A DNA stretch of 64,000 nt from Flavobacteriaceae bacterium (GTDB lineage: Bacteria > Bacteroidota > Bacteroidia > Flavobacteriales > Flavobacteriaceae). The position numbers and the translations under genes are program-made. Below are positions 26,356 to 34,370 of the stretch, one piece after another. The stretch lies in the NCBI GenBank assembly GCA_014075215.1, contig CP046177.1, positions 2,170,501 through 2,234,500 of the forward strand, written 5' to 3'. How positions within the stretch are numbered: position 1 is the stretch's first letter; each line of letters opens with the position of its first letter. A model generated the notes under the pieces. The model saw only the letters and a program-made list of their open reading frames with translations, ran no database searches and was not told where the DNA came from.

Positions 26356-28101
26356 TTACCCAATAATCATCCCCGCTATTGTGGCAGACATCAGCGATGC
26401 AATGGTACCTCCAAGCAGAGCTTTCATCCCAAATTGAGAAAGTGCTTTTCGTTGCCCGGGAGCTAAAGAACCTATTCCTCCAATCTGAATTCCTATGGAC
26501 GCAAAGTTTGCAAATCCACATAACATGTATGTCGCCATAATGACGGATTTATGATAGGTAAAATGAACTGCACTAACTGTATTTTTTAATGCTGCCAATT
26601 GTATATAACCTACAAACTCGCTTGCGGCTAATTTAATTCCCAATAACTGCCCCATTAAAGCCATATCTTCATTTGCAACACCCACCGTCCACATCAATGG
26701 TGCAAATAGGTAACCTAAAATAAATTCAAGCGAAAGAGCTTCATAAGGGGTATTTACCATAATCCAATTATTCCATCCGGTAACATTTCCAATTAACAAA
26801 AAAACATAGTTTATCATTGCTATGAACGCTATAAATACCAACAGCATTGCTCCTACATTGACTGCCAAACGGAGGCCCTCTGTAGTGCCATTTGCAATTG
26901 CATCTAAAATATTCGAACCGATTTTATCAAAGGAGACTCTAACATCCGTATTTATATCTTCGGTTTGCGGATATAAAATTTTGGAGATGATAATTGCTCC
27001 CGGTGCAGCCATTACAGATGCTGCCAATAAGTGCTTTGCATATTGTAGCTTTAATACCGGGTCATCTCCTCCTAAGAAGCCTATATAAGCGGATAAAACA
27101 GCTCCTGCCACTGTTGCCATTCCGCCAATCATCACTAAAAGCATTTCAGATTTATTCATTTTTTCCAGATACGCTTTTATCAGAAGCGGTGCTTCTGTTT
27201 GCCCCAGAAAAACATTCCCTGCCACCGACAAACTCTCGGCTCCTGAAATTTTCAAACTCTTAGATAACACAATTCCAAATGCTCTTACTATAAACTGTAT
27301 AATTCCCAAGTAAAATAGTAAAGAAGTTAGCGCAGAGAAGAAAATGATGGTGGGCAATACCTGAAATGCAAATATAAACCCGAAAGTATCCATATTGACT
27401 ATCAGGCCTTTAAATAAAAACTCACTCCCGGCCTTTGTAAATTCAAGAATCTGTACAAATATCTTTCCAACAAACTCAAATCCCTTTTGTATGAAACCTA
27501 CCTTCAAAACACCTATGGCAATTAACAATTGAAAAGTCAGTCCTATACCAACTGTCTTCCAATTGACAGCCTTTCTATTGGAACTAAATAGAAATGCGAT
27601 TACGAGTAGTGTCACCATTCCTAAGATACCTTTCCATAAGCTTTTCAGGGAAAACCCTTCGCTTGGTAAAATTTGATTTGTATCCGTATCACTTTTGGTT
27701 ATATCAGGCTTAATGTCTATTTCTTTTTTAGAAAACTTAAATACGACATCTCTTTCGGAAAGTACTAGTGTGGAATCTGTTTTTACTATAATATTGCAAT
27801 ATCGGACCGTGTCTTTTGGTTGTGTATAATTGAGTATTAAAAGATTGTTATGAAGTATATAAGTTCCGGAAGCTTTTAGGCTGTCTTTTTCAACTAAAGA
27901 ATAATTAAATGTTCCTTCTTTCAGAAAAAACATATCCGATTTATGAACAGTTATAATAGGTTTACCTTCTCTTTCTATGGAAGAGAATCTCCATTCGTTT
28001 TCGACAGATTGAGAAAAGCCTAAAAAAGAAGTATAACATAAAACCACTAATAATAATTGGTTTATGTACCTAAACACATTAAGATTTTTTACTGATTTCA
28101 T
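26356..28101 (-). CDS. NupC-type concentrative nucleoside transporter with extra N-terminal domain
   Basis: A 581-residue inner-membrane protein importing nucleosides with an ion gradient. After a hydrophobic leader, residues about 30-135 form a small lipocalin-like beta domain (VENEWRFSSIEREGKPIITV, GTYILHNNLLILNY) not found in E. coli NupC. The transporter core begins near 155 and carries the family motifs GQTEAPLLIKAYL and IGGIGSLAP. The fusion occurs in Bacteroidota; the role of the outer domain is unknown. Its first 23 bp overlap the end of the bifunctional nuclease gene, so the two are coupled. The substrate range (nucleosides in general) is inferred from the family. Confidence 0.9.
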   Translation of the reverse strand: MKSVKNLNVFRYINQLLLVVLCYTSFLGFSQSVENEWRFSSIEREGKPIITVHKSDMFFLKEGTFNYSLVEKDSLKASGTYILHNNLLILNYTQPKDTVRYCNIIVKTDSTLVLSERDVVFKFSKKEIDIKPDITKSDTDTNQILPSEGFSLKSLWKGILGMVTLLVIAFLFSSNRKAVNWKTVGIGLTFQLLIAIGVLKVGFIQKGFEFVGKIFVQILEFTKAGSEFLFKGLIVNMDTFGFIFAFQVLPTIIFFSALTSLLFYLGIIQFIVRAFGIVLSKSLKISGAESLSVAGNVFLGQTEAPLLIKAYLEKMNKSEMLLVMIGGMATVAGAVLSAYIGFLGGDDPVLKLQYAKHLLAASVMAAPGAIIISKILYPQTEDINTDVRVSFDKIGSNILDAIANGTTEGLRLAVNVGAMLLVFIAFIAMINYVFLLIGNVTGWNNWIMVNTPYEALSLEFILGYLFAPLMWTVGVANEDMALMGQLLGIKLAASEFVGYIQLAALKNTVSAVHFTYHKSVIMATYMLCGFANFASIGIQIGGIGSLAPGQRKALSQFGMKALLGGTIASLMSATIAGMIIG

Positions 28102-28690
28102 CTCTGATTTTAGCTGCTAACTCATAATTTTCATTAGATACGGCTTCGTTAAGTTTTTGATATAATTCATCCAAAGACAGCTTAGAAAAGATAGTATCCG
28201 AAGTTTCTTTACTTTCCAATCGCATTTCAATTTCTTCGGTTTCCGTATCACTATCTTTTAAAGATAATTTTTCTTCAACTTTCAAATAAATGCCTGCTTT
28301 ATCCAAGATATTTTCATAAGTAAAAATAGGAGCCTTAAATCGAACGGCAATAGCAATGGCATCCGATGTTCTTGTATCTATCACTTCATCTGTTCCGTCT
28401 TTTTCGCAAATTAAGCTTGAAAAAAAAATGCCATCTACCAGTTTATGAATAATGACTTCTTTAATATGTATGGAAAACCTGTCTGAAAATGTTTTAAATA
28501 AATCATGTGTCAGAGGCCTGGGAGGTCTTATTTCTTTTTCCAGGGCAATTGCAATGGATTGCGCTTCAAAAGCACCTATAATAATGGGTAATGTTCTAAT
28601 CCCTTCCATTTCAGTTAAAACGAGTGCATATGCCCCACTTTGAGTTTGACTGTAAGAAATACCTTTAATGGTTAACTGTATCAGGTTCAT
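28079..28690 (-). CDS. Bifunctional nuclease family protein (DUF151) with UVR motif
   Basis: A 203-residue protein. Residues about 1-140 are the BFN/DUF151 domain (PIIIGAFEAQSIAIALE, RPLTHDLF, DTRTSDAIAIAVRFKAPIF), a family for which DNase and RNase activity has been reported in plants. The C-terminus (about 168-203) is a UVR motif (DELYQKLNEAVSNENYELAA), a short helical hairpin used for protein contacts in UvrB/UvrC and ClpC. It overlaps the downstream transporter gene by 23 bp. Cellular role in flavobacteria is not established. Confidence 0.88.
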   Translation of the reverse strand: MNLIQLTIKGISYSQTQSGAYALVLTEMEGIRTLPIIIGAFEAQSIAIALEKEIRPPRPLTHDLFKTFSDRFSIHIKEVIIHKLVDGIFFSSLICEKDGTDEVIDTRTSDAIAIAVRFKAPIFTYENILDKAGIYLKVEEKLSLKDSDTETEEIEMRLESKETSDTIFSKLSLDELYQKLNEAVSNENYELAAKIRDEISKKS

Positions 28691-28779
28691 ATTTAATTTC
28701 TAAACATAAAAAACGCCTAATTATTTGGCAGTGGCAAATACATTAGACATGTTTTTTTGCGGGTACAATTTAGTAAAAA

Positions 28780-29748
28780 TTATAAGTTTTGTGCTTTAAA
28801 TTCTTTCAGTTTATCAATTAATTTGGGAACGATCTCGAAAGCATCTCCAACGATCCCATAATCAGCAGCCTTAAAGAAAGGAGCTTCCGGATCTGTATTA
28901 ATGACCACTTTTATTTTAGAGGCGTTCACTCCCGCCAAATGTTGAATTGCTCCGGATATACCAATGGCAATATACAAATTAGAAGCTACCGGTTTTCCTG
29001 TCTGCCCGACATGTTCGCTATGTGGCCTCCATCCTAAATCAGATACCGGCTTGGAGCAGGCTGTTGCAGCTCCTAAAACAGTTGCTAATTCTTCTATCAT
29101 TCCCCAATTTTCCGGGCCTTTTAGACCTCTACCTCCGGAAACAACAATATCTGCATCGGCAATCGTTACGGTTCCTGTTGCCTTTTCAATTTTCCGGGAT
29201 TGTACACCAAAATCCGTTTCAGTTAAAGAAGCGTCAAAAGATATGGTGGTACCAGTTACCTCGTTTTCAAAAATTCCATAAGAGTTCTTAGCTAAACTGA
29301 TTACTTTATTTGCAGTAGAAATCACCGTATGGCTAAAACCTTTGTTAGAAAATACTTTTCTTTTTACGGTAAAAGGTGTTATATTATTTGGTAATGCAAC
29401 TACATTAGAGACAAAACCCGCTTCTAAACCTACAGCCACCAACGGGGATGTGTAAATAGCGTCAATACCGGAATCCATAATAATTACATTGGCAGCCTCA
29501 GAGATTGCTACCTGTGTAATTACACCCGCATAAGCCTTTGCGTTAAACGTTTGTAATCGGTCATCGGAGACTGTAATTACTTTTTCTGCTCCGTAGGTAT
29601 ATAAATCAGACGGAGTGTCTGCATTGACAGACAATGCTACTATGTTAGTACCTAATTGTTCGGCCACTTTAACCCCATACGAAACGACTTCGAAAGCTGC
29701 TTTTTTATATTTTCCGTCTATTGTATTTGCAAATACTAAAACTGCCAT
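28780..29748 (-). CDS. etfA: Electron transfer flavoprotein, alpha subunit
   Basis: A 322-residue FAD-binding subunit of the ETF dimer, which takes electrons from acyl-CoA and other dehydrogenases. The N-terminal half is the alpha/beta ETF domain. The C-terminal FAD domain begins near residue 200 with GGRGLKGPENW and continues with the signature SDLGWRPHSEHVGQTGKPV and YIAIGISGAIQHLAGV. It follows etfB by 82 bp on the same strand, so the two subunits are made from one transcript. Confidence 0.96.
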   Translation of the reverse strand: MAVLVFANTIDGKYKKAAFEVVSYGVKVAEQLGTNIVALSVNADTPSDLYTYGAEKVITVSDDRLQTFNAKAYAGVITQVAISEAANVIIMDSGIDAIYTSPLVAVGLEAGFVSNVVALPNNITPFTVKRKVFSNKGFSHTVISTANKVISLAKNSYGIFENEVTGTTISFDASLTETDFGVQSRKIEKATGTVTIADADIVVSGGRGLKGPENWGMIEELATVLGAATACSKPVSDLGWRPHSEHVGQTGKPVASNLYIAIGISGAIQHLAGVNASKIKVVINTDPEAPFFKAADYGIVGDAFEIVPKLIDKLKEFKAQNL

Positions 29749-29830
29749 ATTTTTATTTTTTATGTTGCTGTGAGAAGAAATGGTAAACAGGTAAGATGCT
29801 TCTGATTTGACTCACAGTTGTTTGTTTTTA

Positions 29831-30577
29831 TCAAATTACTTTTGCTTCATTATGTAACAGATCGACCAATTCATCAATATGGTCGGCATCTACTAATTTT
29901 ACTGCACCTTTTGGTGTCGGTTTTTCAAACATTTGAACTGATGTGGTATGATCTTCTTTCAAAGCTTCAACCACACGCAATGGTTTCTTACGAGCCATCA
30001 TAATACCTCTCATATTGGGGATTCTCAAATCCGATTCCTCAACAATTCCTTTCTGCCCTCCTACTACCAAAGGCAGGGAAGTAGTTACTTCTTCGCTTCC
30101 TCCGTTAATCTCTCTTATTGCAGTGACATCATTTCCGGTTATTTCTATCCCTGTACAACCATTGACAAAATGATAATCCGTTAAAGCAGCTAGCATTCCC
30201 GGAACCATCTGACCATTATAATCACTCGATTCCTTTCCGGCCAATACCAAATCATACGCCCCGTCTTTTACTATTTTCGCTAATTCTTTGGCAACTGAAA
30301 AGCCATCTATTGCTTCCGTATCTACCCTAATGGCATCATCTGCTCCGATTGCCAATGCTTTTCTCAAGGTAGGTTCGGTAGTTGCATTTCCTACATTGAT
30401 AACTGTTACGGAAACTCCTTGTTTTTCTTTAAACCACATTGCTCGGGTCAACACAAATTCATCATAAGGATTGATTACAAATTGAACTCCACTTGTATCA
30501 AACTTTGTGTCATTATCCGTGAAATTAATTTTTGAAGTGGTATCGGGTACATGACTGATACATACTGCTACTTTCAT
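29831..30577 (-). CDS. etfB: Electron transfer flavoprotein, beta subunit
   Basis: A 248-residue partner of EtfA, holding AMP and forming the electron-transfer face. MKVAVCISHVPDTTSKINF, NPYDEFVLTRA, and the recognition-loop region GKESSDYNGQMVPGMLA are typical of the family. It is first in the etfBA operon and divergent from the pyruvate dehydrogenase beta gene across a 161-bp gap that holds candidate promoters for both. Confidence 0.96.
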   Translation of the reverse strand: MKVAVCISHVPDTTSKINFTDNDTKFDTSGVQFVINPYDEFVLTRAMWFKEKQGVSVTVINVGNATTEPTLRKALAIGADDAIRVDTEAIDGFSVAKELAKIVKDGAYDLVLAGKESSDYNGQMVPGMLAALTDYHFVNGCTGIEITGNDVTAIREINGGSEEVTTSLPLVVGGQKGIVEESDLRIPNMRGIMMARKKPLRVVEALKEDHTTSVQMFEKPTPKGAVKLVDADHIDELVDLLHNEAKVI

Positions 30578-30607
30578 ACAAAATTTACTATTTCTGATTT
30601 GATATTG

Positions 30608-30615
30608 CGAAGATA
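30608..30615 (-). promoter_or_regulatory. Putative -7 box of etfBA
   Basis: The minus strand reads TATCTTCG, one mismatch from TAnnTTTG, 30 bp before the etfB start codon. No -33 element is convincing. Confidence 0.35.
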
Positions 30616-30702
30616 CTATAAATAATAAAAAAACAGCTTTTAAAAATATATTTGCTTTACCCGGTTTCGGATTTTGACTAAACTTTTATATCAAAATTTT
30701 CA

Positions 30703-30710
30703 TACTTTTG
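30703..30710 (+). promoter_or_regulatory. Putative -7 box of the pyruvate dehydrogenase beta gene
   Basis: TACTTTTG fits TAnnTTTG exactly and lies 28 bp upstream of the start codon. The nearest TTTG upstream is too far (26 bp), so only the -7 element is supported. Confidence 0.45.
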
Positions 30711-30738
30711 TCCTCAATAATTTTTTGATGAATACTAT

Positions 30739-31716
30739 ATGAAAACAGTTCAGTTTAGAGAAGCCATCTGCGAAGCCATGAGTGAAGAAATGCGTGTAGA
30801 TGAAACTATTTATCTAATCGGTGAAGAAGTAGCAGAATACAACGGTGCATACAAAGCAAGTAAAGGAATGTTGGACGAATTTGGGGCAAAACGAGTTATT
30901 GATGCCCCTATAGCCGAGTTGGGTTTTGGTGGTATTGCCGTAGGTTCTGCCATGAATGGTAACAGGCCTATTGTAGAGTATATGACTTTTAATTTCTCCT
31001 TAGTAGGTATTGATCAGATTATAAATAATGCGGCAAAAATCAGGCAGATGTCAGGCGGGCAGTTCCATTGCCCGATTGTTTTCAGAGGCCCGACAGCTTC
31101 TGCCGGGCAATTAGCAGCTACACACTCTCAGGCTTTCGAAAATTGGTTTGCCAATTGTCCGGGCTTAAAAGTAATCGTACCTTCTAATCCGTACGATGCA
31201 AAAGGTCTGTTAAAAGCAGCTATTAGAGATGATGATCCCGTAATTTTTATGGAATCCGAACAGATGTATGGTGACAAAATGGAAATTCCCGAAGGAGAAT
31301 ATATCATTCCTATCGGTGTTGCAGACATTAAAAGAGAGGGAACAGATGTAACAGTAGTTTCTTTTGGAAAAATCATAAAAGAAGCTTATAAAGCCGCAGA
31401 AGCATTAGCAAAAGAGAATATTTTCATAGAGATTATAGATTTGAGAACTGTAAGGCCTATGGATCATACTGCTATCATCAAGTCCGTGCAAAAAACAAAC
31501 AGATTGGTCATTTTAGAAGAAGCGTGGCCTTTTGGTAATGTCTCTTCGGAAATTACATTTAGAATACAAGAGCAGGCATTTGATTATTTGGATGCTCCGA
31601 TTAAAAGAATTACTACCGCAGATACACCTGCCCCTTACTCTCCGGTTTTACTGGAAAAATGGTTACCAAACAGCACAGATGTTGTGAAAGCAGTAAAAGA
31701 AGTTCTGTACCTGTAA
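30739..31716 (+). CDS. pdhB: Pyruvate dehydrogenase E1 component, beta subunit
   Basis: A 325-residue transketolase-like subunit that, with the alpha subunit, decarboxylates pyruvate using thiamine diphosphate. The N-terminal pyrimidine-binding domain has GEEVAEYNGAYKASKGM and DAPIAELGFGGIAVGSA with the conserved Glu. The C-terminal domain carries VTVVSFGKIIKEAYKAAEAL and DLRTVRPMD. A branched-chain keto-acid E1 beta is the alternative, but the GAYKASKG motif and family resemblance favour pyruvate. The alpha subunit and E2 are not adjacent, which is common in Flavobacteriia. Confidence 0.92.
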   Translation: MKTVQFREAICEAMSEEMRVDETIYLIGEEVAEYNGAYKASKGMLDEFGAKRVIDAPIAELGFGGIAVGSAMNGNRPIVEYMTFNFSLVGIDQIINNAAKIRQMSGGQFHCPIVFRGPTASAGQLAATHSQAFENWFANCPGLKVIVPSNPYDAKGLLKAAIRDDDPVIFMESEQMYGDKMEIPEGEYIIPIGVADIKREGTDVTVVSFGKIIKEAYKAAEALAKENIFIEIIDLRTVRPMDHTAIIKSVQKTNRLVILEEAWPFGNVSSEITFRIQEQAFDYLDAPIKRITTADTPAPYSPVLLEKWLPNSTDVVKAVKEVLYL

Positions 31717-31781
31717 TCATAAAAAATACTAAACCTTATTTTTTATAGTTACAAGGTTATAAAAAGTGAACTTTTTATGAT

Positions 31782-34286
31782 ATGAACATACGATTTTTAT
31801 TTTTTTTATTTTTTATAAGTGTAATCGCACATGCTCAGCTAACCATATCCGGCAAAGTTTTAGATGAACAAAACCAGCCGTTGCCTTTTGTAAATATCAT
31901 TCTCAAAAACTCAACCATAGGGACGGTAACGGATGATAATGGAGCATTTACTTTAACTATTAACGAAAAAAGAGGAAGGATTGAAATTTCTTATGTAGGT
32001 TATATCTCACAAGTAATACGAATAAACTCTAAAAAAAAGTACCTGACTATTATTTTAAAAGAAGAAGCCAATCAGTTGGGTGAAGTTGTTATTGTAACAA
32101 GGCCAAAAAAAAGGCTTAAAAAGAAAGAAAACCCCGCTTATAGAATTTTAAAAGAGATCTGGAAAAGAAAAAAATCTAACGGACTCAAACTGGTAGATTA
32201 TTATCAATACAAAAAGCACCAAACCGTAGAAGTTGGGCTTAACAATTTAGATTCTGTTTTTTTAAAAAAGATTTTTAAAAAAGATTTTGATAAAGCTGTC
32301 AGTGAAATAAAATACGATAATGACGGCATCAATTACTATATCCCTGTTTTTTTGAAAGAAACGATTTATAATGTTTATGGAAATAATAAAACTAAAGAAA
32401 TAAGAACTGATATAGAAGCGGAAAAAAGTAAAGGTGTACCTACTCAAGGGTTTATTTTTGACAGAATGACGAATACCTTTAGAGATTATAATTTTTATGA
32501 CAATAATATCCTCATACTGAACAAAACTTTTGTAAGTCCAATTTCAACAGCCGGTTTTGAAACGTATGATTATGTACTGCACGATAGTACAATTGTTAAA
32601 AACAGGAAGCATTACCATATTTATTTTTTCCCTCGCAGAAATGGCGATTTTGCTTTTGAAGGTAATTTTTGGGTTTCGGAAAAAAGCTTCTCTATTACCA
32701 AAATGAAAATGAAAGTGCATAAAGATATCAATTTAAATTTTGTAAGGTCGTTTACTTTTGAAAAAGAATTCGTCATTAAAAACGATAGTATTTACCTGCC
32801 AAAATCTAATCTCTACGAAGGAGATTTTACACTTTTAGATAAAAATGAAAAAAATAAAGGTTTGACTATAAGGAAAACAAATACTTTTACCAACTATATT
32901 CTAGACGAACCTCAATCCGCTGATTTTTATAAGCAGGAAATTGTGAAATACACTCCTAAACAGTTTTTAAAACCCGAAAAGTACTGGAAAAAAAACAGCA
33001 AAGCAGAAAATACTTTAACTTATCAAATCATAGAAAATGTAAAAAACAAAAAGAAAATTAAAAACCTAACAGGTATTATCAATACATTAGCCAGCGGTTT
33101 TATCAATATAAGTTCCAGTGTTCAGTTAGGGCCGTTCTGGACGTTTTTTGCAAGAAATGAAGTAGAAGGGCTTATAGTAAAAGCAGGTGCCAGATCTTTT
33201 AAGACGATTCATGACCGTTTTAGATTTAACGGATATTTGGCTTATGGTTTTAAAGATAAAAAAGCAAAATTTGCTATAGAATCGAAATATTTACTTACAT
33301 ATAAACCACGAATTTCTGCCGGTTTAGCTTATGTATATGATAACGAGCAACTGGGAAGCAAGCTCTTAAATACAAATCAACTTATTGGAAATACCTTTGG
33401 TACCGGAGCTTTGGTTACCAGAGGGGATAACTTTTTCCTTTCCAAGATAAATAAGCTTGCTGCTAATGTAGATTTTCAGGTGAAACAAAATTTTAATATT
33501 GGTATCAATATGACTCATAATAGCATCGTTTCTGCTGCTCCCGATCTGTTTTCCATAGATTACTTAAATGAAAACAATACCATAAGTTCCAGTGTAAAAG
33601 ATGTTTCTACCGATATTTATCTTAGTTTAACTCCCGGTAGATTTATATACGGATTAGGTGTTGAACAACGCTATGGAAGAATCTTATTTTCCACATTTAT
33701 CCTTAATTACAGAAGAGGGTACAAAGGATTTTTGAACGGAACTACAAACTATGATAAAATTCAATTTCTGTATAATCAACCGATATTCTTAGGAAAGTCA
33801 GGCCTTCTTGATGCCACAATAGAAGGGGGTAAGACTTTCGGAACAGTCCCGCTAACTTTATTAAACCCGATACCGGCCAACCAGACACTTTCTTTGGTAA
33901 GAAATACTTTTGCTTTAATAAATTATTACGATTTTGTAACGGACACCTATGCAGCTACCCATTTAGAACATCACTTTAACGGTTTTATTTTAAATAGAAT
34001 TCCATTATTAAAAAAGCTAAAACTACGGAGTCTAGTTACCTTTAGAGTGGCTTATGGTACTATTTCCGATGCAAATATTGCGATTAACAGGTCGTCCATA
34101 CAGTACAATGCACCATCAAACCGATTATATTATGAATATAGTGTCGGGTTAGAAAATATAGGTTTTGGAAATATTCGTTTTTTAAGGATCGATGCTATTT
34201 GGCGAAGCAATTACACGCAGGTAAATACAACCATACCTCAAACTCCAAAATTTGCCATTAGAATTGGTATAAGACCGGGCTTATAA
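31782..34286 (+). CDS. DUF5686 outer-membrane protein with CarboxypepD-like N-domain
   Basis: An 834-residue secreted protein with a signal peptide ending near residue 18 (FISVIAHAQ). Residues about 20-105 are a carboxypeptidase-D regulatory-like beta-sandwich (GKVLDEQNQPLPFVNIILKN, IGTVTDDNGAFTL), as in the start of TonB-linked receptors. The rest is DUF5686, ending in alternating beta-strands that should form an outer-membrane barrel (from about 430 onward, with final IRIGIRPGL). It lacks a TonB plug. Function is unknown, though the family is widespread in Bacteroidota. It sits alone between pdhB and hppA. Confidence 0.88.
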   Translation: MNIRFLFFLFFISVIAHAQLTISGKVLDEQNQPLPFVNIILKNSTIGTVTDDNGAFTLTINEKRGRIEISYVGYISQVIRINSKKKYLTIILKEEANQLGEVVIVTRPKKRLKKKENPAYRILKEIWKRKKSNGLKLVDYYQYKKHQTVEVGLNNLDSVFLKKIFKKDFDKAVSEIKYDNDGINYYIPVFLKETIYNVYGNNKTKEIRTDIEAEKSKGVPTQGFIFDRMTNTFRDYNFYDNNILILNKTFVSPISTAGFETYDYVLHDSTIVKNRKHYHIYFFPRRNGDFAFEGNFWVSEKSFSITKMKMKVHKDINLNFVRSFTFEKEFVIKNDSIYLPKSNLYEGDFTLLDKNEKNKGLTIRKTNTFTNYILDEPQSADFYKQEIVKYTPKQFLKPEKYWKKNSKAENTLTYQIIENVKNKKKIKNLTGIINTLASGFINISSSVQLGPFWTFFARNEVEGLIVKAGARSFKTIHDRFRFNGYLAYGFKDKKAKFAIESKYLLTYKPRISAGLAYVYDNEQLGSKLLNTNQLIGNTFGTGALVTRGDNFFLSKINKLAANVDFQVKQNFNIGINMTHNSIVSAAPDLFSIDYLNENNTISSSVKDVSTDIYLSLTPGRFIYGLGVEQRYGRILFSTFILNYRRGYKGFLNGTTNYDKIQFLYNQPIFLGKSGLLDATIEGGKTFGTVPLTLLNPIPANQTLSLVRNTFALINYYDFVTDTYAATHLEHHFNGFILNRIPLLKKLKLRSLVTFRVAYGTISDANIAINRSSIQYNAPSNRLYYEYSVGLENIGFGNIRFLRIDAIWRSNYTQVNTTIPQTPKFAIRIGIRPGL

Positions 34287-34292
34287 ATCCTT

Positions 34293-34314
34293 AACTCCAT
34301 AAAAAAGAGTTTTT
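34293..34314 (+). terminator. Weak rho-independent terminator
   Basis: AACTC (34293-34297) and GAGTT (34307-34311) form a 5-bp stem with a 9-base loop, then TTT. It follows the DUF5686 stop by a few bases and precedes the hppA promoter. Confidence 0.35.
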
Positions 34315-34332
34315 CTATTCGATCGATTTTAC

Positions 34333-34340
34333 TACTTTTG
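34333..34340 (+). promoter_or_regulatory. -7 box of hppA
   Basis: TACTTTTG matches TAnnTTTG and sits 30 bp before the ATG at 34371. Because it overlaps the TTG at 34338, that upstream codon cannot be the start, which settles the ATG at 34371. Confidence 0.5.
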
Positions 34341-34370
34341 CCCAGCAAATTAACAAAACCAAATAAGAAC

